From contig CAWAAT010000006.1 in assembly GCA_963780175.1 (NCBI GenBank), positions 1-64,000 of the forward strand: DNA of 64,000 nucleotides. Direction: 5' to 3'. Source of the DNA: Brooklawnia sp963780175. GTDB taxonomy: Bacteria > Actinomycetota > Actinomycetes > Propionibacteriales > Propionibacteriaceae. Positions within the stretch are counted from its first letter, which is position 1. Every line of letters starts with the position of its first letter. The notes beneath the pieces were generated by a model. It ran no database searches, was not told the DNA's origin, and worked only from the letters and a program-made list of their open reading frames with translations. Positions 52,171-61,526 of this stretch are shown in pieces. Position numbers and translations under genes: made by a program.

Positions 52171-53421
52171 TCAGCGACAGGTCATCAGGCCCAGATCGGC
52201 CTTCAGGGCGAACAGCCGCGCCACCTTTGCGCTCACCGCCTCGGCGAACGCCGGATCGGACTGGGCTGCGACCACGGTCGCGTCCACCATCATCTGGGCG
52301 GCCTGAGGCTCGGCGACGATCACCAGGTCACCTCCGGCCTGCAGGAAGAGCAGGCCGCGCCGGCCGACCGGGTAACCGGCCACCGCAGCGGCCACCCCCA
52401 GGTCGTCGGACACGATGACGCCCTCGAAGCCCATCCGTTCGCGCAGGATCCCGGTCACGATGCCGGGTGAGAACACCGCCGGGTTGGCGGAGTCGACCCG
52501 GGTGTAGATCGCCGAGGAGACCATCACCGACGACACGCCAGCATCGATGGCCGACTGGAACGGCGCCAGCTCCGCATCGGTCAGCTGGCTGACCGTGTCG
52601 TGGCCCACTGCCAGGTCGGTGTTCTCCGGGACGCGTCCCAGGCCCGGGAAATGCTTGACGCTGCTGCCCACGCCCGCGTCCGCCAGACCCTGCACCACGC
52701 CGGCGACCGACCTGGCCACCGCATCGGGGTCGGCGCCATAGCCACGCTGCAGCTGGCCGATCGCCTGGTTGGTGGCCACCTCGTCGGCCGGAACGACGTC
52801 GGCGACCGGCGCAAGGTCGACATGCACGCCGGCGGCACGCAACTGGCCGCCCCAGCGCTGCCACTGGGTGCGCAGGTAGGCGTCATCGAAGTTGGACTGT
52901 TCGATCGCCGGGGGGATGACGTCGAAGCCCTCACCCGCCAGTCGCTGGACCAGCCCACCCTCCTGGTCCACGGCCACCAGCACCGGGACGTCGGCCTGGG
53001 CGCCGTCCTGCAACGACTGCAGGTACTCGGCGATCTGGGCCTGGCTCTGAGTTCGATTCCCGAGCAGGATCACCGCACCGGCGCCGCTGGCCTGAAGCTG
53101 GGCGGTGGCGGTCTGGAGCGGGGTACCCTCATTGATGGCCATCATGTACAACTGTCCGACCTGTTGAGCCAGGCTCAGTTCGCTGGCTGCCGGCAGGCAG
53201 GCGAGCGCCTGCTCAGCCCTGCTCAGTTCCCTGCCGGGTTCAGGGACGCTGGGGACTGCCAACGAAGCGGTGGGCGTCACCGACGAAGCAGTGGCCGACG
53301 AAGCACTGGCCGAAGGACGGATGCTGAGCGTCGAGGCGGCACCGTATGGCGGAGCGGCTGCGCAACCCGCCAGCCCCACACACCCCACCAGGCAGACCAG
53401 TGCCCTACCGCGCCTGCTCAC
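52171..53421 (-). CDS. GH3-family lipoprotein (NagZ-like)
   Basis: A 416-residue secreted lipoprotein with a lipobox LAGC near residue 20 and a Ser/Ala-rich linker. The GH3 barrel has VAVDQEGGLVQRL, SVKHFPGLGRV and the nucleophile Asp in VIVSDDLG. The NagZ acid/base pair (Asp and His in DSH, a few residues after KHFPG) reads NTD here. Its role may be beta-N-acetylglucosaminidase in cell-wall turnover, but the altered pair makes this uncertain. Its start overlaps the mtr stop by four bases. Confidence 0.85.
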   Translation of the reverse strand: MSRRGRALVCLVGCVGLAGCAAAPPYGAASTLSIRPSASASSATASSVTPTASLAVPSVPEPGRELSRAEQALACLPAASELSLAQQVGQLYMMAINEGTPLQTATAQLQASGAGAVILLGNRTQSQAQIAEYLQSLQDGAQADVPVLVAVDQEGGLVQRLAGEGFDVIPPAIEQSNFDDAYLRTQWQRWGGQLRAAGVHVDLAPVADVVPADEVATNQAIGQLQRGYGADPDAVARSVAGVVQGLADAGVGSSVKHFPGLGRVPENTDLAVGHDTVSQLTDAELAPFQSAIDAGVSSVMVSSAIYTRVDSANPAVFSPGIVTGILRERMGFEGVIVSDDLGVAAAVAGYPVGRRGLLFLQAGGDLVIVAEPQAAQMMVDATVVAAQSDPAFAEAVSAKVARLFALKADLGLMTCR

Positions 53422-54887
53422 TTCGTCTCACCGGAGGATGCACCTTGCTCCTCTGCGGCGCGCAAGATCCCAAGCAGGGCGTTCTCGACCACCTCGCTCA
53501 AGGCAGGGTGAATCCAGTACTGGCCGCGCGCCGCCTGCTCGATCGACTGGTTGAAGCTCATCGCCGACACCAGAGGCTGGATCAGGCTGGCGGCCTGTGG
53601 GCCGACGATGTGGGCGCCGAGCAGCTGCTCGCCTGCAGTGTCGGCCAGCAGCTTCACGAAGTGATCCTGGTCGTTGCTCGCCCAGCCATAGGCGACGTCA
53701 GCATACTCCTGGACGTAGCTCACGTATCCGATGCCGGCCTCGACGAGTTGGGCCTCGGTCTTCCCGACGGTGGCCACCTCGGGTTCGCAGAAGATGGCCT
53801 GAGGGACGAACCGTTCGTCGCGCGCCAGCAGTGGCCGGCCGTCCCGCTCGGCCAGCAGGTTGTGCTTGACCACCCGCGCCTGCGCGTTGGCCAGATGCTT
53901 GAGCATCCACGGCGAACAGACGTCCCCGAGCGCCCAGATGTGCGGGACCGGGGTGCGCAGGTGCTCATCGGTCGCCACCAGGCCCGCGTCGTCGAGCCTC
54001 AGGCCCGCCCGCTCCAGACGCAGCTGGTCGCCGTTGGGGATACGCCCGACGCACACCAGAACGGCGTCGGTCTCGTAGCTGTACTCGATTCCCGTGACGT
54101 CCTCGGTGCTCACCACCACTCCGCCGGCCTCACCCGGCTCCAGCCCGGTCACCTGCTGGTTCATCCGCAGCAGGACGCGGCCTGCGATCAGTTCGGTCAC
54201 CCGAGTGCCGATCGACTCGTCCTTGGCTCGCAGCAAGGGCTCGCTTCGAGCGATGATGGTCACGTGTGAACCCAGCCCGGCGAAGATGTGCCCGAACTCG
54301 ACCGCCTCGACGCCACCACCGATGATCACCAGGCGCTTGGGGAGGTCTTCGATCCGCAAGATGGACGCTGAGGTGTGCACGAACGGCTGCAGGTACGGGT
54401 CGTCAAAACCGGGCGCCTGGAGCATTCTCGGCCGCGACCCGGCAGCAATCACGATGCGGTCGGCGCTCACTTGCCGGTGACCGACCCTGATGGTGTGTGG
54501 GTCGACGAAAACCGCCGGACCGAAGAGCACCTGCACGTTGGGGCGCGTCCCAAGATGAGCCAGTCCACCCGAGGAGACAGCATCGATGCGTCCGAACGTG
54601 CGCGCCTGGATCGCGTGGAAGTCGGCGCCCTTGAACTCCAGACGGACGTCGACGCGCTCGGCCTCGGCCGGGGCGAGGGCGTACCGGGCCGGCAGTGCCA
54701 GCATTTTGCTGGGAATGCACCCCGCGTTGAGGCAGGTGCCGCCGAAGGCTCCAGTGGGGCCGATGCCGTTGTCGACCAGGGCGATCTGCCAATCGGCGAT
54801 GTCGTCATCGATCAGGCTCAGTCCCGAGCCCGAACCGATGATGCACAGCTCGACGTGGTCAGGGCCGTGGCCGGCGGGGTCACGCAT
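53418..54887 (-). CDS. mtr: mycothione reductase
   Basis: About 489 residues of the flavin disulfide reductase family. GTCLNAGCIPSKML holds the redox Cys pair, VIIGGGVEAVEFGHIF the NADPH fold, and HPALSEVVENALLG the C-terminal active-site His with the ending typical of mycothione reductase. It restores mycothiol made with MshD. The ATG with AGGAAGA upstream gives MRDPAGHGPDH. The gap 54888-55012 holds its promoter region; I see no clear element. Confidence 0.88.
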   Translation of the reverse strand: MRDPAGHGPDHVELCIIGSGSGLSLIDDDIADWQIALVDNGIGPTGAFGGTCLNAGCIPSKMLALPARYALAPAEAERVDVRLEFKGADFHAIQARTFGRIDAVSSGGLAHLGTRPNVQVLFGPAVFVDPHTIRVGHRQVSADRIVIAAGSRPRMLQAPGFDDPYLQPFVHTSASILRIEDLPKRLVIIGGGVEAVEFGHIFAGLGSHVTIIARSEPLLRAKDESIGTRVTELIAGRVLLRMNQQVTGLEPGEAGGVVVSTEDVTGIEYSYETDAVLVCVGRIPNGDQLRLERAGLRLDDAGLVATDEHLRTPVPHIWALGDVCSPWMLKHLANAQARVVKHNLLAERDGRPLLARDERFVPQAIFCEPEVATVGKTEAQLVEAGIGYVSYVQEYADVAYGWASNDQDHFVKLLADTAGEQLLGAHIVGPQAASLIQPLVSAMSFNQSIEQAARGQYWIHPALSEVVENALLGILRAAEEQGASSGETK

Positions 54888-55012
54888 GGGAGTCTTCCTC
54901 TCACGTTGTCTTCGACCAGCCGAACCTGGACACGCCCCGACGTCTCTCGACATCGGGCGACCGTCGGCTCAACGTGGCCCTCAGCCGAAGCCTACCCGGG
55001 GCGCACCCGAAG

Positions 55013-56617
55013 TCACCGCCGGCGACGCCCGCTGCGCTGGGACGGCCGACGAGTGGGCTCACCCCGCTCGATCTGGGCGGCCCGACGGGCGACCGCGAAC
55101 TCCGCAAGTGCGTCCACCAATTCACCGGGTCCAGGGCGCTGTGGAATCACGTCGACCCGCAGGCCGTGCTCCTCGCAGGCCGCCTTCGTGGCCGGGCCGA
55201 TGGCGGCCACGATCGTGTCGGCGTGTGGTTTTCCGGCGATGCCCACCATGTTCCGCACCGTGGAGGCGGACGTGAACACCACTGCATCGAAGCGTCCTGC
55301 CTTGATGGACTCCCGGATCTCGGCAGGCGGCGGAGCGGCCCGCACCGTGCGGTAGGCGACCACGTCCTCCACCTCCCAACCCAGTTCATTCAGGCTGGCG
55401 ACCAGAGCGTCCACCGCGATGTCCGCGCGCGGGATGAGGATGCGGTTGATGGGGTCGAGCAGATCGTCGAAGACCGGGAACTCGGCAGCCAAGGCCTCGC
55501 TGCGCTGTTCGCCCTCGGGCACCAGGTCTGCGATGATTCCCCAGTTGCGCAATGCCTGCACCGCGTGGCTGCCCACGGCAGCAATCCTGAGGCCGGAGAA
55601 CGCGCGCGAGTCGAGTCCCAGATCGGCAAGCCGTTCGGTGACGGCGCGCACGGCGTTGACAGAGTTGAAGATGATCCACTGGTAGCGTCCGTCCACCAAC
55701 CCCTGGATGGCTCTGTCCATCGGTTGGGGATTGCGTGGCGGCTCCACCGATGTTGTCGGCACCTGTTCGGGGACGGCGCCGTGGTGTTCCAGGCGACGTT
55801 CGAGCAGTCCTGACAGTCCCTTGGTGCGGGGCACCAGCACGCGCCACCCGAACAATGGCTTGGCCTCGAACCAGTTGAGGCGTGGGTTGCGCGCGGCAGC
55901 GGCACCGACCACCACCGCGGTCGGCTGGTCAACGAATTGGTCGGCGATCTGCGACAGGTCGCCCAGTGTGGTGTCAACGGTTCGTTGGGCGCTGGTGGCG
56001 TAGTCCACCGACACCAGCGCGGGAACTGCCGACCCCAACCCGGCTCGCTGGGCCGCCGCGGCCACCGATGAGATCACCTCAACACCGCCCACAGCCACGA
56101 GACTGCCGGGCCCTGCGTCCGACTGGTCGAAGGGGGTCAGCTGCCAGACTCCCGATCTCAGACAGATCCCGGCCGACGTCAGCGCCATGGACGTCTTCGA
56201 CAGTCCCGGCACCATGTCGATGCGACAGCCCAGTTCACCCAGCCGGGCAGCCTGACAGGACGCGTCGGCGTCCTCGAGTGGATCGCCGGCCACCAGCCAG
56301 ACGACCGTCAGACCCGACCTGGCCAGCTGCGCGACTTTGCCAAGATCGGGTTCAGCGCCGGCATCCAGCACCACCGCATCCGGGTCATGATCGACCTCGG
56401 GTTCGCTGATCAGGCCCTCGTTGACTCCGGGGCCCACAATGATGACGGAGGCCTCGGCGATGGCCTTCAGGCTGGCCAGGGTGAGCTGCAGCGGCCCACC
56501 CAGACCGGTACCGACGAACACGACATACCCCGGCACACCGCGCAAAGGTCCGAAACGAGCCACGAGACCGACGGGGTCGCACTCACCGAGTACGGCCACC
56601 CTCTGATGCTCACTCAA
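55013..56617 (-). CDS. hemD: uroporphyrinogen-III synthase fused to a degenerate methyltransferase domain
   Basis: A 534-residue protein. The first half (about 25-250) has the tetrapyrrole methylase fold, but the SAM loop GxGPGDPG reads VGTGLGGPLQ, so it may be inactive. The second half (about 265-500) is a HemD fold with VPRTKGLSGLLERRLEHHG, IFNSVNAVRAV and VVFTSASTVRNM. Fusions of this type are the usual actinobacterial HemD, making uroporphyrinogen III for heme and B12. The TTG start is set by AAGGAG five bases upstream. A basic tail ends the protein. Confidence 0.85.
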   Translation of the reverse strand: MSEHQRVAVLGECDPVGLVARFGPLRGVPGYVVFVGTGLGGPLQLTLASLKAIAEASVIIVGPGVNEGLISEPEVDHDPDAVVLDAGAEPDLGKVAQLARSGLTVVWLVAGDPLEDADASCQAARLGELGCRIDMVPGLSKTSMALTSAGICLRSGVWQLTPFDQSDAGPGSLVAVGGVEVISSVAAAAQRAGLGSAVPALVSVDYATSAQRTVDTTLGDLSQIADQFVDQPTAVVVGAAAARNPRLNWFEAKPLFGWRVLVPRTKGLSGLLERRLEHHGAVPEQVPTTSVEPPRNPQPMDRAIQGLVDGRYQWIIFNSVNAVRAVTERLADLGLDSRAFSGLRIAAVGSHAVQALRNWGIIADLVPEGEQRSEALAAEFPVFDDLLDPINRILIPRADIAVDALVASLNELGWEVEDVVAYRTVRAAPPPAEIRESIKAGRFDAVVFTSASTVRNMVGIAGKPHADTIVAAIGPATKAACEEHGLRVDVIPQRPGPGELVDALAEFAVARRAAQIERGEPTRRPSQRSGRRRR

Positions 56618-56733
56618 GACTTCTCCTTACGCGCAAGCGACGATGACTAGGACACGCGGAGATCCACGACAACCTTCCGGGCCAGCCCTGATGAGGCGCG
56701 GCGAGGTTGGGCAGGATCAGTCAGTGCAGCCAG

Positions 56734-56835
56734 TCACTTACCCGCGCGGCGGCGCTGGATACGCGTCTTCTTGAGCAACTTGCGATGCTTCTTCTTGGCC
56801 ATCCGCTTGCGTCGCTTCTTGATAACCGATCCCAC
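56734..56835 (-). CDS. small ribosomal protein bS22 (AURKAIP1/COX24-like)
   Basis: A 33-residue, highly basic protein (MGSVIKKRRKRMAKKKHRK at the start), almost identical in form to the 30S subunit protein bS22 found in mycobacteria. GTG start with AAAGG six bases upstream. It is too short for most gene callers. It lies alone between hemD and proC. Confidence 0.92.
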   Translation of the reverse strand: MGSVIKKRRKRMAKKKHRKLLKKTRIQRRRAGK

Positions 56836-56951
56836 AGTGAGCCTTTCGGGTTTTTCGTGCCCGCAGAGCGCGGGAACAGTAATGAGCGGCCCTCGCCGCA
56901 TCCCAGCACTTTACCGCCGCTTTCCACCGATTGAAAACCAGCGACCGCTGG

Positions 56952-57755
56952 TCAGCCCCGACTTCGGTCGTGGGCCGCCCAGATGGCGTCGGCCACAGCG
57001 GCGCGCACCCCGTGGGCCTCGAGTTCCCTAATCGCGGCGGCGGTAGTTCCCCCCGGCGAGGTGACCCGTTCGCGCAGCACCGTGGGGTGCTCACCTGCCG
57101 CGAGCAGGTGCGCCGAACCGAGGATGGTCTGTCGCACCAACTGGCTCGCCTGGTCGCGAGTGAGACCCAGTTGAACCCCGGCCTCGATCATTGCCTCGGC
57201 CAGATGGAAGACGTAGGCGGGCCCTGAACCGGAGACCGCGGTCACCGCGTCCTGCAACGCCTCGGGCAGCACGATGGCTTCGCCGACCGCCTGCATCAGG
57301 CGAGTGGCCAGGTCGAGGTGGTCGGCCCCCACCCACTCACCGGCAGACAGCGCAGACATGCCCAGCCCGATCTGCGCGGGGGTGTTGGGCATCACCCGCA
57401 CGATGGGTGTTCTGTCAGGCAGGTGAGCGGCCAGCGCGCCGATGGGCACACCAGCGCACATCGACATGACCAGCGCCCCGTCGTCCAGCAGGTCACCCAC
57501 CGTGTCGAGTGCCCCGGCAGCGTCCTTCGGCTTGACCACCAACGCCAGGACCGCGGCTCCGGGAACCACCTCCGAGGCCTCGGAACTGACCTTGAGCCCC
57601 TCGATCAGCCCGAGCTCTGCCCGACGCGCCTCGCTGGCCTCGACGACGCTCACCCGCGACCAACCCCGGGCGAGCAGACCGGACGCAAGCGCACCACCCA
57701 TCACGCCGCCGCCGAGAATGACGACCGGCAGGTCGGTGCGCTGCGCCACCGTCAC
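56952..57755 (-). CDS. proC: pyrroline-5-carboxylate reductase
   Basis: Last step of proline synthesis (267 residues). VILGGGVMGGALASGLLARG is the NADPH fold, and AVSGSGPAYVFHLAEAMIEAG (in part) with TILGSAHLL forms the signature. The GTG start overlaps the asd stop by four bases, so the two are coupled. Confidence 0.95.
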   Translation of the reverse strand: MTVAQRTDLPVVILGGGVMGGALASGLLARGWSRVSVVEASEARRAELGLIEGLKVSSEASEVVPGAAVLALVVKPKDAAGALDTVGDLLDDGALVMSMCAGVPIGALAAHLPDRTPIVRVMPNTPAQIGLGMSALSAGEWVGADHLDLATRLMQAVGEAIVLPEALQDAVTAVSGSGPAYVFHLAEAMIEAGVQLGLTRDQASQLVRQTILGSAHLLAAGEHPTVLRERVTSPGGTTAAAIRELEAHGVRAAVADAIWAAHDRSRG

Positions 57756-58783
57756 GACCTGGCCGCGATCAACTCTGCGACCTGGATGGCGTTCAACGCC
57801 GCGCCCTTGCGGAGGTTGTCGCAGCTGACGAACATGGCCAGACCACGCCCACCGGGCACCGACTGGTCGACGCGGATGCGTCCCACCAGGCTGGGGTCGA
57901 CCCCGGCCGCCTGGCGTGGGGTCGGGACGTCGACGAGTTGCACACCGGCGGCGTGCGCCAGCAGTTCGGTGGCCTGCTCGACGCTGATCGGGCGCTCGAA
58001 CTCGGCGTTGATCGCCAGTGAGTGGCCGGAGAACACCGGGATGCGCACACAGGTTCCGGAGACAGCCAACTCGGGCAGGTGCAGGATCTTGCGGGACTCG
58101 TTCCGCAGCTTCTGCTCCTCGTCGGTCTCCAGCGTCCCGTCATCGACGAGTGCGCCCGCGAACGGGATGGCGTTGAAGGCGATCGGTGCCACGTAGGGCG
58201 CGTTGTCGACCTCGGCCAGTGCGCGTCCGTCGAAGGTCAACCGGGCGAAGTCCTGGCCCACCGCGGCGACCGTCTGGTCACGCAGGGCCCGGACGCCGGC
58301 CAGCCCCGACCCGGAGGTGGCCTGGTAGGTGGCGACGATCAGACGGCGAAGGCCGGCAGCCTCGTCCAACGGCTTGAGCACCGGCATCGCGGCCATCGTG
58401 GTGCAGTTCGGGTTGGCGATGATGCCCTTGGGGGGATTGATGGCGTCCTCCGGGTTCACCTCGGACACCACCAGCGGCACATCGGGATCGTTGCGCCAGC
58501 ATGACGAGTTGTCCACGACGATCGCCCCTGCGGCAGCCACCCTCGGTGCGTACAGTTGGGACGCCGTCTTGCCGGCGCTGAAGATCGCCACGTCGAGACC
58601 CTCGAAGGACGCGGTGGCCATGTCCTCCACCGTCACCTCCGTGCCGCGCCAGTCCAGCTTCTGGCCGGCGGACCGAACCGATGCGAAGTACCGCATCTGC
58701 TCGACCGGGTAGTTGCGCTCCAGCAGCAGCGCACGCATGACATTGCCGACCTGACCGGTGGCACCGAAGACTCCAACTCGCAT
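57752..58783 (-). CDS. asd: aspartate-semialdehyde dehydrogenase
   Basis: Makes aspartate semialdehyde for Lys, Thr and Met (343 residues). GATGQVGNVMRALL opens the fold, the catalytic Cys lies in NPNCTTMAAMP, and the base His in FSGHSLAIN. The ATG lies seven bases after TAGGCT, a likely leaderless start. Confidence 0.96.
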   Translation of the reverse strand: MRVGVFGATGQVGNVMRALLLERNYPVEQMRYFASVRSAGQKLDWRGTEVTVEDMATASFEGLDVAIFSAGKTASQLYAPRVAAAGAIVVDNSSCWRNDPDVPLVVSEVNPEDAINPPKGIIANPNCTTMAAMPVLKPLDEAAGLRRLIVATYQATSGSGLAGVRALRDQTVAAVGQDFARLTFDGRALAEVDNAPYVAPIAFNAIPFAGALVDDGTLETDEEQKLRNESRKILHLPELAVSGTCVRIPVFSGHSLAINAEFERPISVEQATELLAHAAGVQLVDVPTPRQAAGVDPSLVGRIRVDQSVPGGRGLAMFVSCDNLRKGAALNAIQVAELIAARS

Positions 58784-58790
58784 GGGCGCC

Positions 58791-58796
58791 AGCCTA
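58791..58796 (-). promoter_or_regulatory. -10 element of asd (leaderless)
   Basis: TAGGCT on the minus strand, seven bases from the asd ATG. Confidence 0.5.
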
Positions 58797-58852
58797 GCGC
58801 CGACCAGAGGCTTGCCCCAGAGTCGCCACGTGCTGGGCCTGCGACCGGTGGC

Positions 58853-59626
58853 TCACAGCCAGCCGACCCGGCCCGCCAGCAGCGAGTAGCCCACGAACGC
58901 CACGATGTCGATCAGCGTGTGAGCGATCACCAGCGGCCACAACCGTCTGGTGCGGGTGTACAACCATCCGAGCAGGAGCCCGAAGACCAGGTTGGACAGG
59001 AACCCGCCAAAGCCCTGGTACAGGTGATAGGTGCCCCGGATCAGGGCGCTGACCACGATCATGGCTGCGGGATGCCAGCCGGCTTGCCGCCACCGGGTGA
59101 ACAGGTAGCCGACCATCACCACCTCCTCGAGGGTGCCGTTCATGAAGGCGGCCAGGCAGTACATCGGGATCGTCCACCAGGCGGCAGCCAGGTCGGCCAT
59201 CACGATCGTCGTGTTGATGCCGAGGGCGCGCGACAACAGGTAGAAGCCCAGGGCCGGGCCGAGGATCGCCGCCGCGATGCTCACACCCCACGCGAGGTCT
59301 CGACCGACGCTCCGGCCGTCCAGCCCCATGGCGCGCCACGGCGCGTCCCGCGGCGCCCAGATCCTGGCCAGCAGGTACAGGCACAGGATGGGATGGAAGA
59401 AGGGGAAGATGTTGGCCGCCAACTGGTAGGCGAAGTCGAGCCACGGCCGGTCGGGAGTGACGGAGGAGTTCATCGTCGAGGTCTGCTGCGCCAGCGGCAC
59501 CTGGTAGGTGAGCCGGTCGATGATCTTCAGAATCGAGTAGACGGCCGATCGACCGAGCGACAACCCCAGAACGATAAGGGTCTCGGCCACCAGATGGGGT
59601 CGGCCGCGAACCGCGGTTGCCGCCAC
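58853..59626 (-). CDS. CPBP-family intramembrane metalloprotease
   Basis: About 257 residues with seven or eight membrane helices. The CPBP motifs are present: GTLEEVVMVGYL (EExxxG type), IRGTYHLYQGF and VIAHTLIDIV, which hold the metal-binding Glu and His residues. Substrate unknown. The GTG start lies one base after the proline dehydrogenase stop, which marks an operon; an upstream extension inside that gene is rejected. Confidence 0.85.
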   Translation of the reverse strand: MAATAVRGRPHLVAETLIVLGLSLGRSAVYSILKIIDRLTYQVPLAQQTSTMNSSVTPDRPWLDFAYQLAANIFPFFHPILCLYLLARIWAPRDAPWRAMGLDGRSVGRDLAWGVSIAAAILGPALGFYLLSRALGINTTIVMADLAAAWWTIPMYCLAAFMNGTLEEVVMVGYLFTRWRQAGWHPAAMIVVSALIRGTYHLYQGFGGFLSNLVFGLLLGWLYTRTRRLWPLVIAHTLIDIVAFVGYSLLAGRVGWL

Positions 59627-59627
59627 C

Positions 59628-60554
59628 TCAGCGCTTGCCGACCAGCGAACGTGCGAACAGCGCCGCGCTGGCCGGGCGCTCAGCGAGTCGTCGCAGGTAG
59701 TAATCGAACCAACCCGGCCCGAACGGGATATAGCAGCGGGTGGGGTGTCCCACGTCGACCAGCCTGCGCTGCTCCAGGGGACGCACACCGTAGAGCATCT
59801 GGAACTCGTAGCTGTCGTCTGCTCGCCCCGACCGCCTGATCAGTTCCTCGCTGATGGCCACCAGCCGGGGGTCGTGGGTGGCGATGAGGGGAACCGCCTG
59901 GGATGCCATCAGGCTGCGCAGCCCCCGGACGAAGGCGAGGTCGACTTCATGCTTGCTCCGCAGGGCCAACTCGCGCGGCTCACGAAACGCGCCCTTGCAC
60001 AGCCTGATGCGGGTGCCCGGCGTGGCAAGGTCTGCCAGGTCCGAAGGGGTGCGGTGCAGTGCGGCCTGGAATGTGATGCCGGTGCGCGGGAAGTCCTGCC
60101 TCAGCTGTCCCCAGATCGCGAGCACGGACGCGACCAACTCTGCCCCGGCCATGTCGACGGTCACCGTCATCCCCGCATTGCTCGCGGCTCGGGCGATGCG
60201 ACGGGCAGCGTCCAACGCGTACCCCTGGGCGTGGGCACCCAACTCCTGCCCGAGCCAACCCAGCCGGACGGACAATTCGGCGCCCTGCGCCAACCCCTCA
60301 GTCATCAGTCGCGCGATGAGACCGAGGTAGCCCTGCAGGTTGGCCTCTGCCACCTCGAGGTCGGTCACTGGCTCGCCCAGGTACTCGACGCTGATCATCA
60401 ACCCCTGACCGGTGAGGGTGTGGAGCACCGGCACCAGCTCGTCGAGGTGTTCCCCGGCCACGAAGCGGGTCACCAGTTCGCGAGCGGCCGGCGAACCGAC
60501 GGCGGCGTCCCGCAATTTGTCACGTCCGGCCCACCGGCTCAGCAGCTCATTCAC
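59628..60554 (-). CDS. proline dehydrogenase (monofunctional)
   Basis: About 308 residues with an FAD-binding barrel. SVEYLGEPV, VTVDMAGAE, RIRLCKGAFREP, IATHDPRLV and YEFQMLYGVRPLEQ are the conserved steps, including the Arg pair that binds proline near the C-terminus (GWFDYYLRRLAERP). The P5C dehydrogenase half is absent from this window. The GTG start overlaps the stop of the upstream isomerase-like gene by eight bases. Confidence 0.92.
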   Translation of the reverse strand: MNELLSRWAGRDKLRDAAVGSPAARELVTRFVAGEHLDELVPVLHTLTGQGLMISVEYLGEPVTDLEVAEANLQGYLGLIARLMTEGLAQGAELSVRLGWLGQELGAHAQGYALDAARRIARAASNAGMTVTVDMAGAELVASVLAIWGQLRQDFPRTGITFQAALHRTPSDLADLATPGTRIRLCKGAFREPRELALRSKHEVDLAFVRGLRSLMASQAVPLIATHDPRLVAISEELIRRSGRADDSYEFQMLYGVRPLEQRRLVDVGHPTRCYIPFGPGWFDYYLRRLAERPASAALFARSLVGKR

Positions 60555-61437
60555 GACCGCCCCTGTCTGCTCGCACCCGCTGGGCCGCGCCGGCAGCCAG
60601 GTGACGCCTGGTCTCGGCCAGGCTCTCCCCCAATTGTTGTTCACGCTGGGCACGATCCAGCGCCCGCCGAGTGTTGATCTCATGGATGACGTGGCCTAGG
60701 TAGCCCCGCCGACCCAGTTCGCTGACCACCCGCCAGGCGTCCTGACCGCCCTGACCCGGGAACAGATGCTCGTCGATGGCCGCGCCCAGACCGTCGGTCA
60801 GGTGCACGTGGCGGAGCCGGGACCCCCAGGCGTCCAGATAGTCCAGCGACCGGACGCGTGAGGTGGCCGCATGCGAGAGGTCGAGGGTGAGCGCGTCGTA
60901 ATCCTGCTCCGTGGGGTCCCAGTCGGGCACGTAGCCGAACACCGTCGCCCCGGGGGCGCGCCACGGGTACATGTTCTCCACAGCCAGAGTCAGGCCGGTC
61001 TGCTCTGCCAACTGTCGGACGCCGGCGACGAATCCTCGCGCGTAATCTCGTTGCCACATGAACGGCGGATGCACCACGACCACGTCCGCCCCGAGTTGAT
61101 GGGCGGCATCACACGAGCGTCGCAGCTTCTGCCAGGGGTCGGTTCCCCAGACGTTCTGGGTGATCACCAGACACGGGGAGTGGATGCTGAGCACCGGGAT
61201 CTGGTGGTAGTCGACCAGTTTGGCGACGTAGTCGATGTCGGCACTCGGAGGGTCGATCCCGACCATCAACTCGACCCCGTCGTAGCCGAGCGCGGCAGCC
61301 ACCTCAAAGGCGCTCGCGGTGGTCTCCGGATAGACCGAGGATGTGCCCAGCCCAACTCTGGGCAACTTTCGGCGTCCCGGCACACCAGCCGGTCCGGGCT
61401 GGCCCGGGACCTGACCGGAAGGCTCGCACGACTGCAC
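60547..61437 (-). CDS. sugar phosphate isomerase/epimerase-like TIM-barrel protein
   Basis: A 296-residue xylose-isomerase-like barrel. Likely metal-site residues lie in VVHPPFMW, LAVENMYPW, LTLDLSHAA, RHVHLTDG and HEINTR. Substrate not known. The GTG start lies six bases after TAGCGT and it heads an operon with proline dehydrogenase and the CPBP protease. Confidence 0.82.
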   Translation of the reverse strand: MQSCEPSGQVPGQPGPAGVPGRRKLPRVGLGTSSVYPETTASAFEVAAALGYDGVELMVGIDPPSADIDYVAKLVDYHQIPVLSIHSPCLVITQNVWGTDPWQKLRRSCDAAHQLGADVVVVHPPFMWQRDYARGFVAGVRQLAEQTGLTLAVENMYPWRAPGATVFGYVPDWDPTEQDYDALTLDLSHAATSRVRSLDYLDAWGSRLRHVHLTDGLGAAIDEHLFPGQGGQDAWRVVSELGRRGYLGHVIHEINTRRALDRAQREQQLGESLAETRRHLAAGAAQRVRADRGGRE

Positions 61438-61443
61438 AGCTCC

Positions 61444-61449
61444 ACGCTA
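61444..61449 (-). promoter_or_regulatory. -10 element of the TIM-barrel gene (leaderless)
   Basis: TAGCGT on the minus strand, six bases from the GTG. Confidence 0.5.
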
Positions 61450-61514
61450 CCTGCAGCGCCGCACCCTCGCCGCCGCCAAGCGACCCCGGTTTCGCGAATG
61501 GGTGTGGGCCTTGC

Positions 61515-61520
61515 CACAAT
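61515..61520 (+). promoter_or_regulatory. -10 element of the VOC gene
   Basis: CACAAT six bases before the ATG at 61527, with no ribosome site between. Confidence 0.4.
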
Positions 61521-61526
61521 GTGGAC

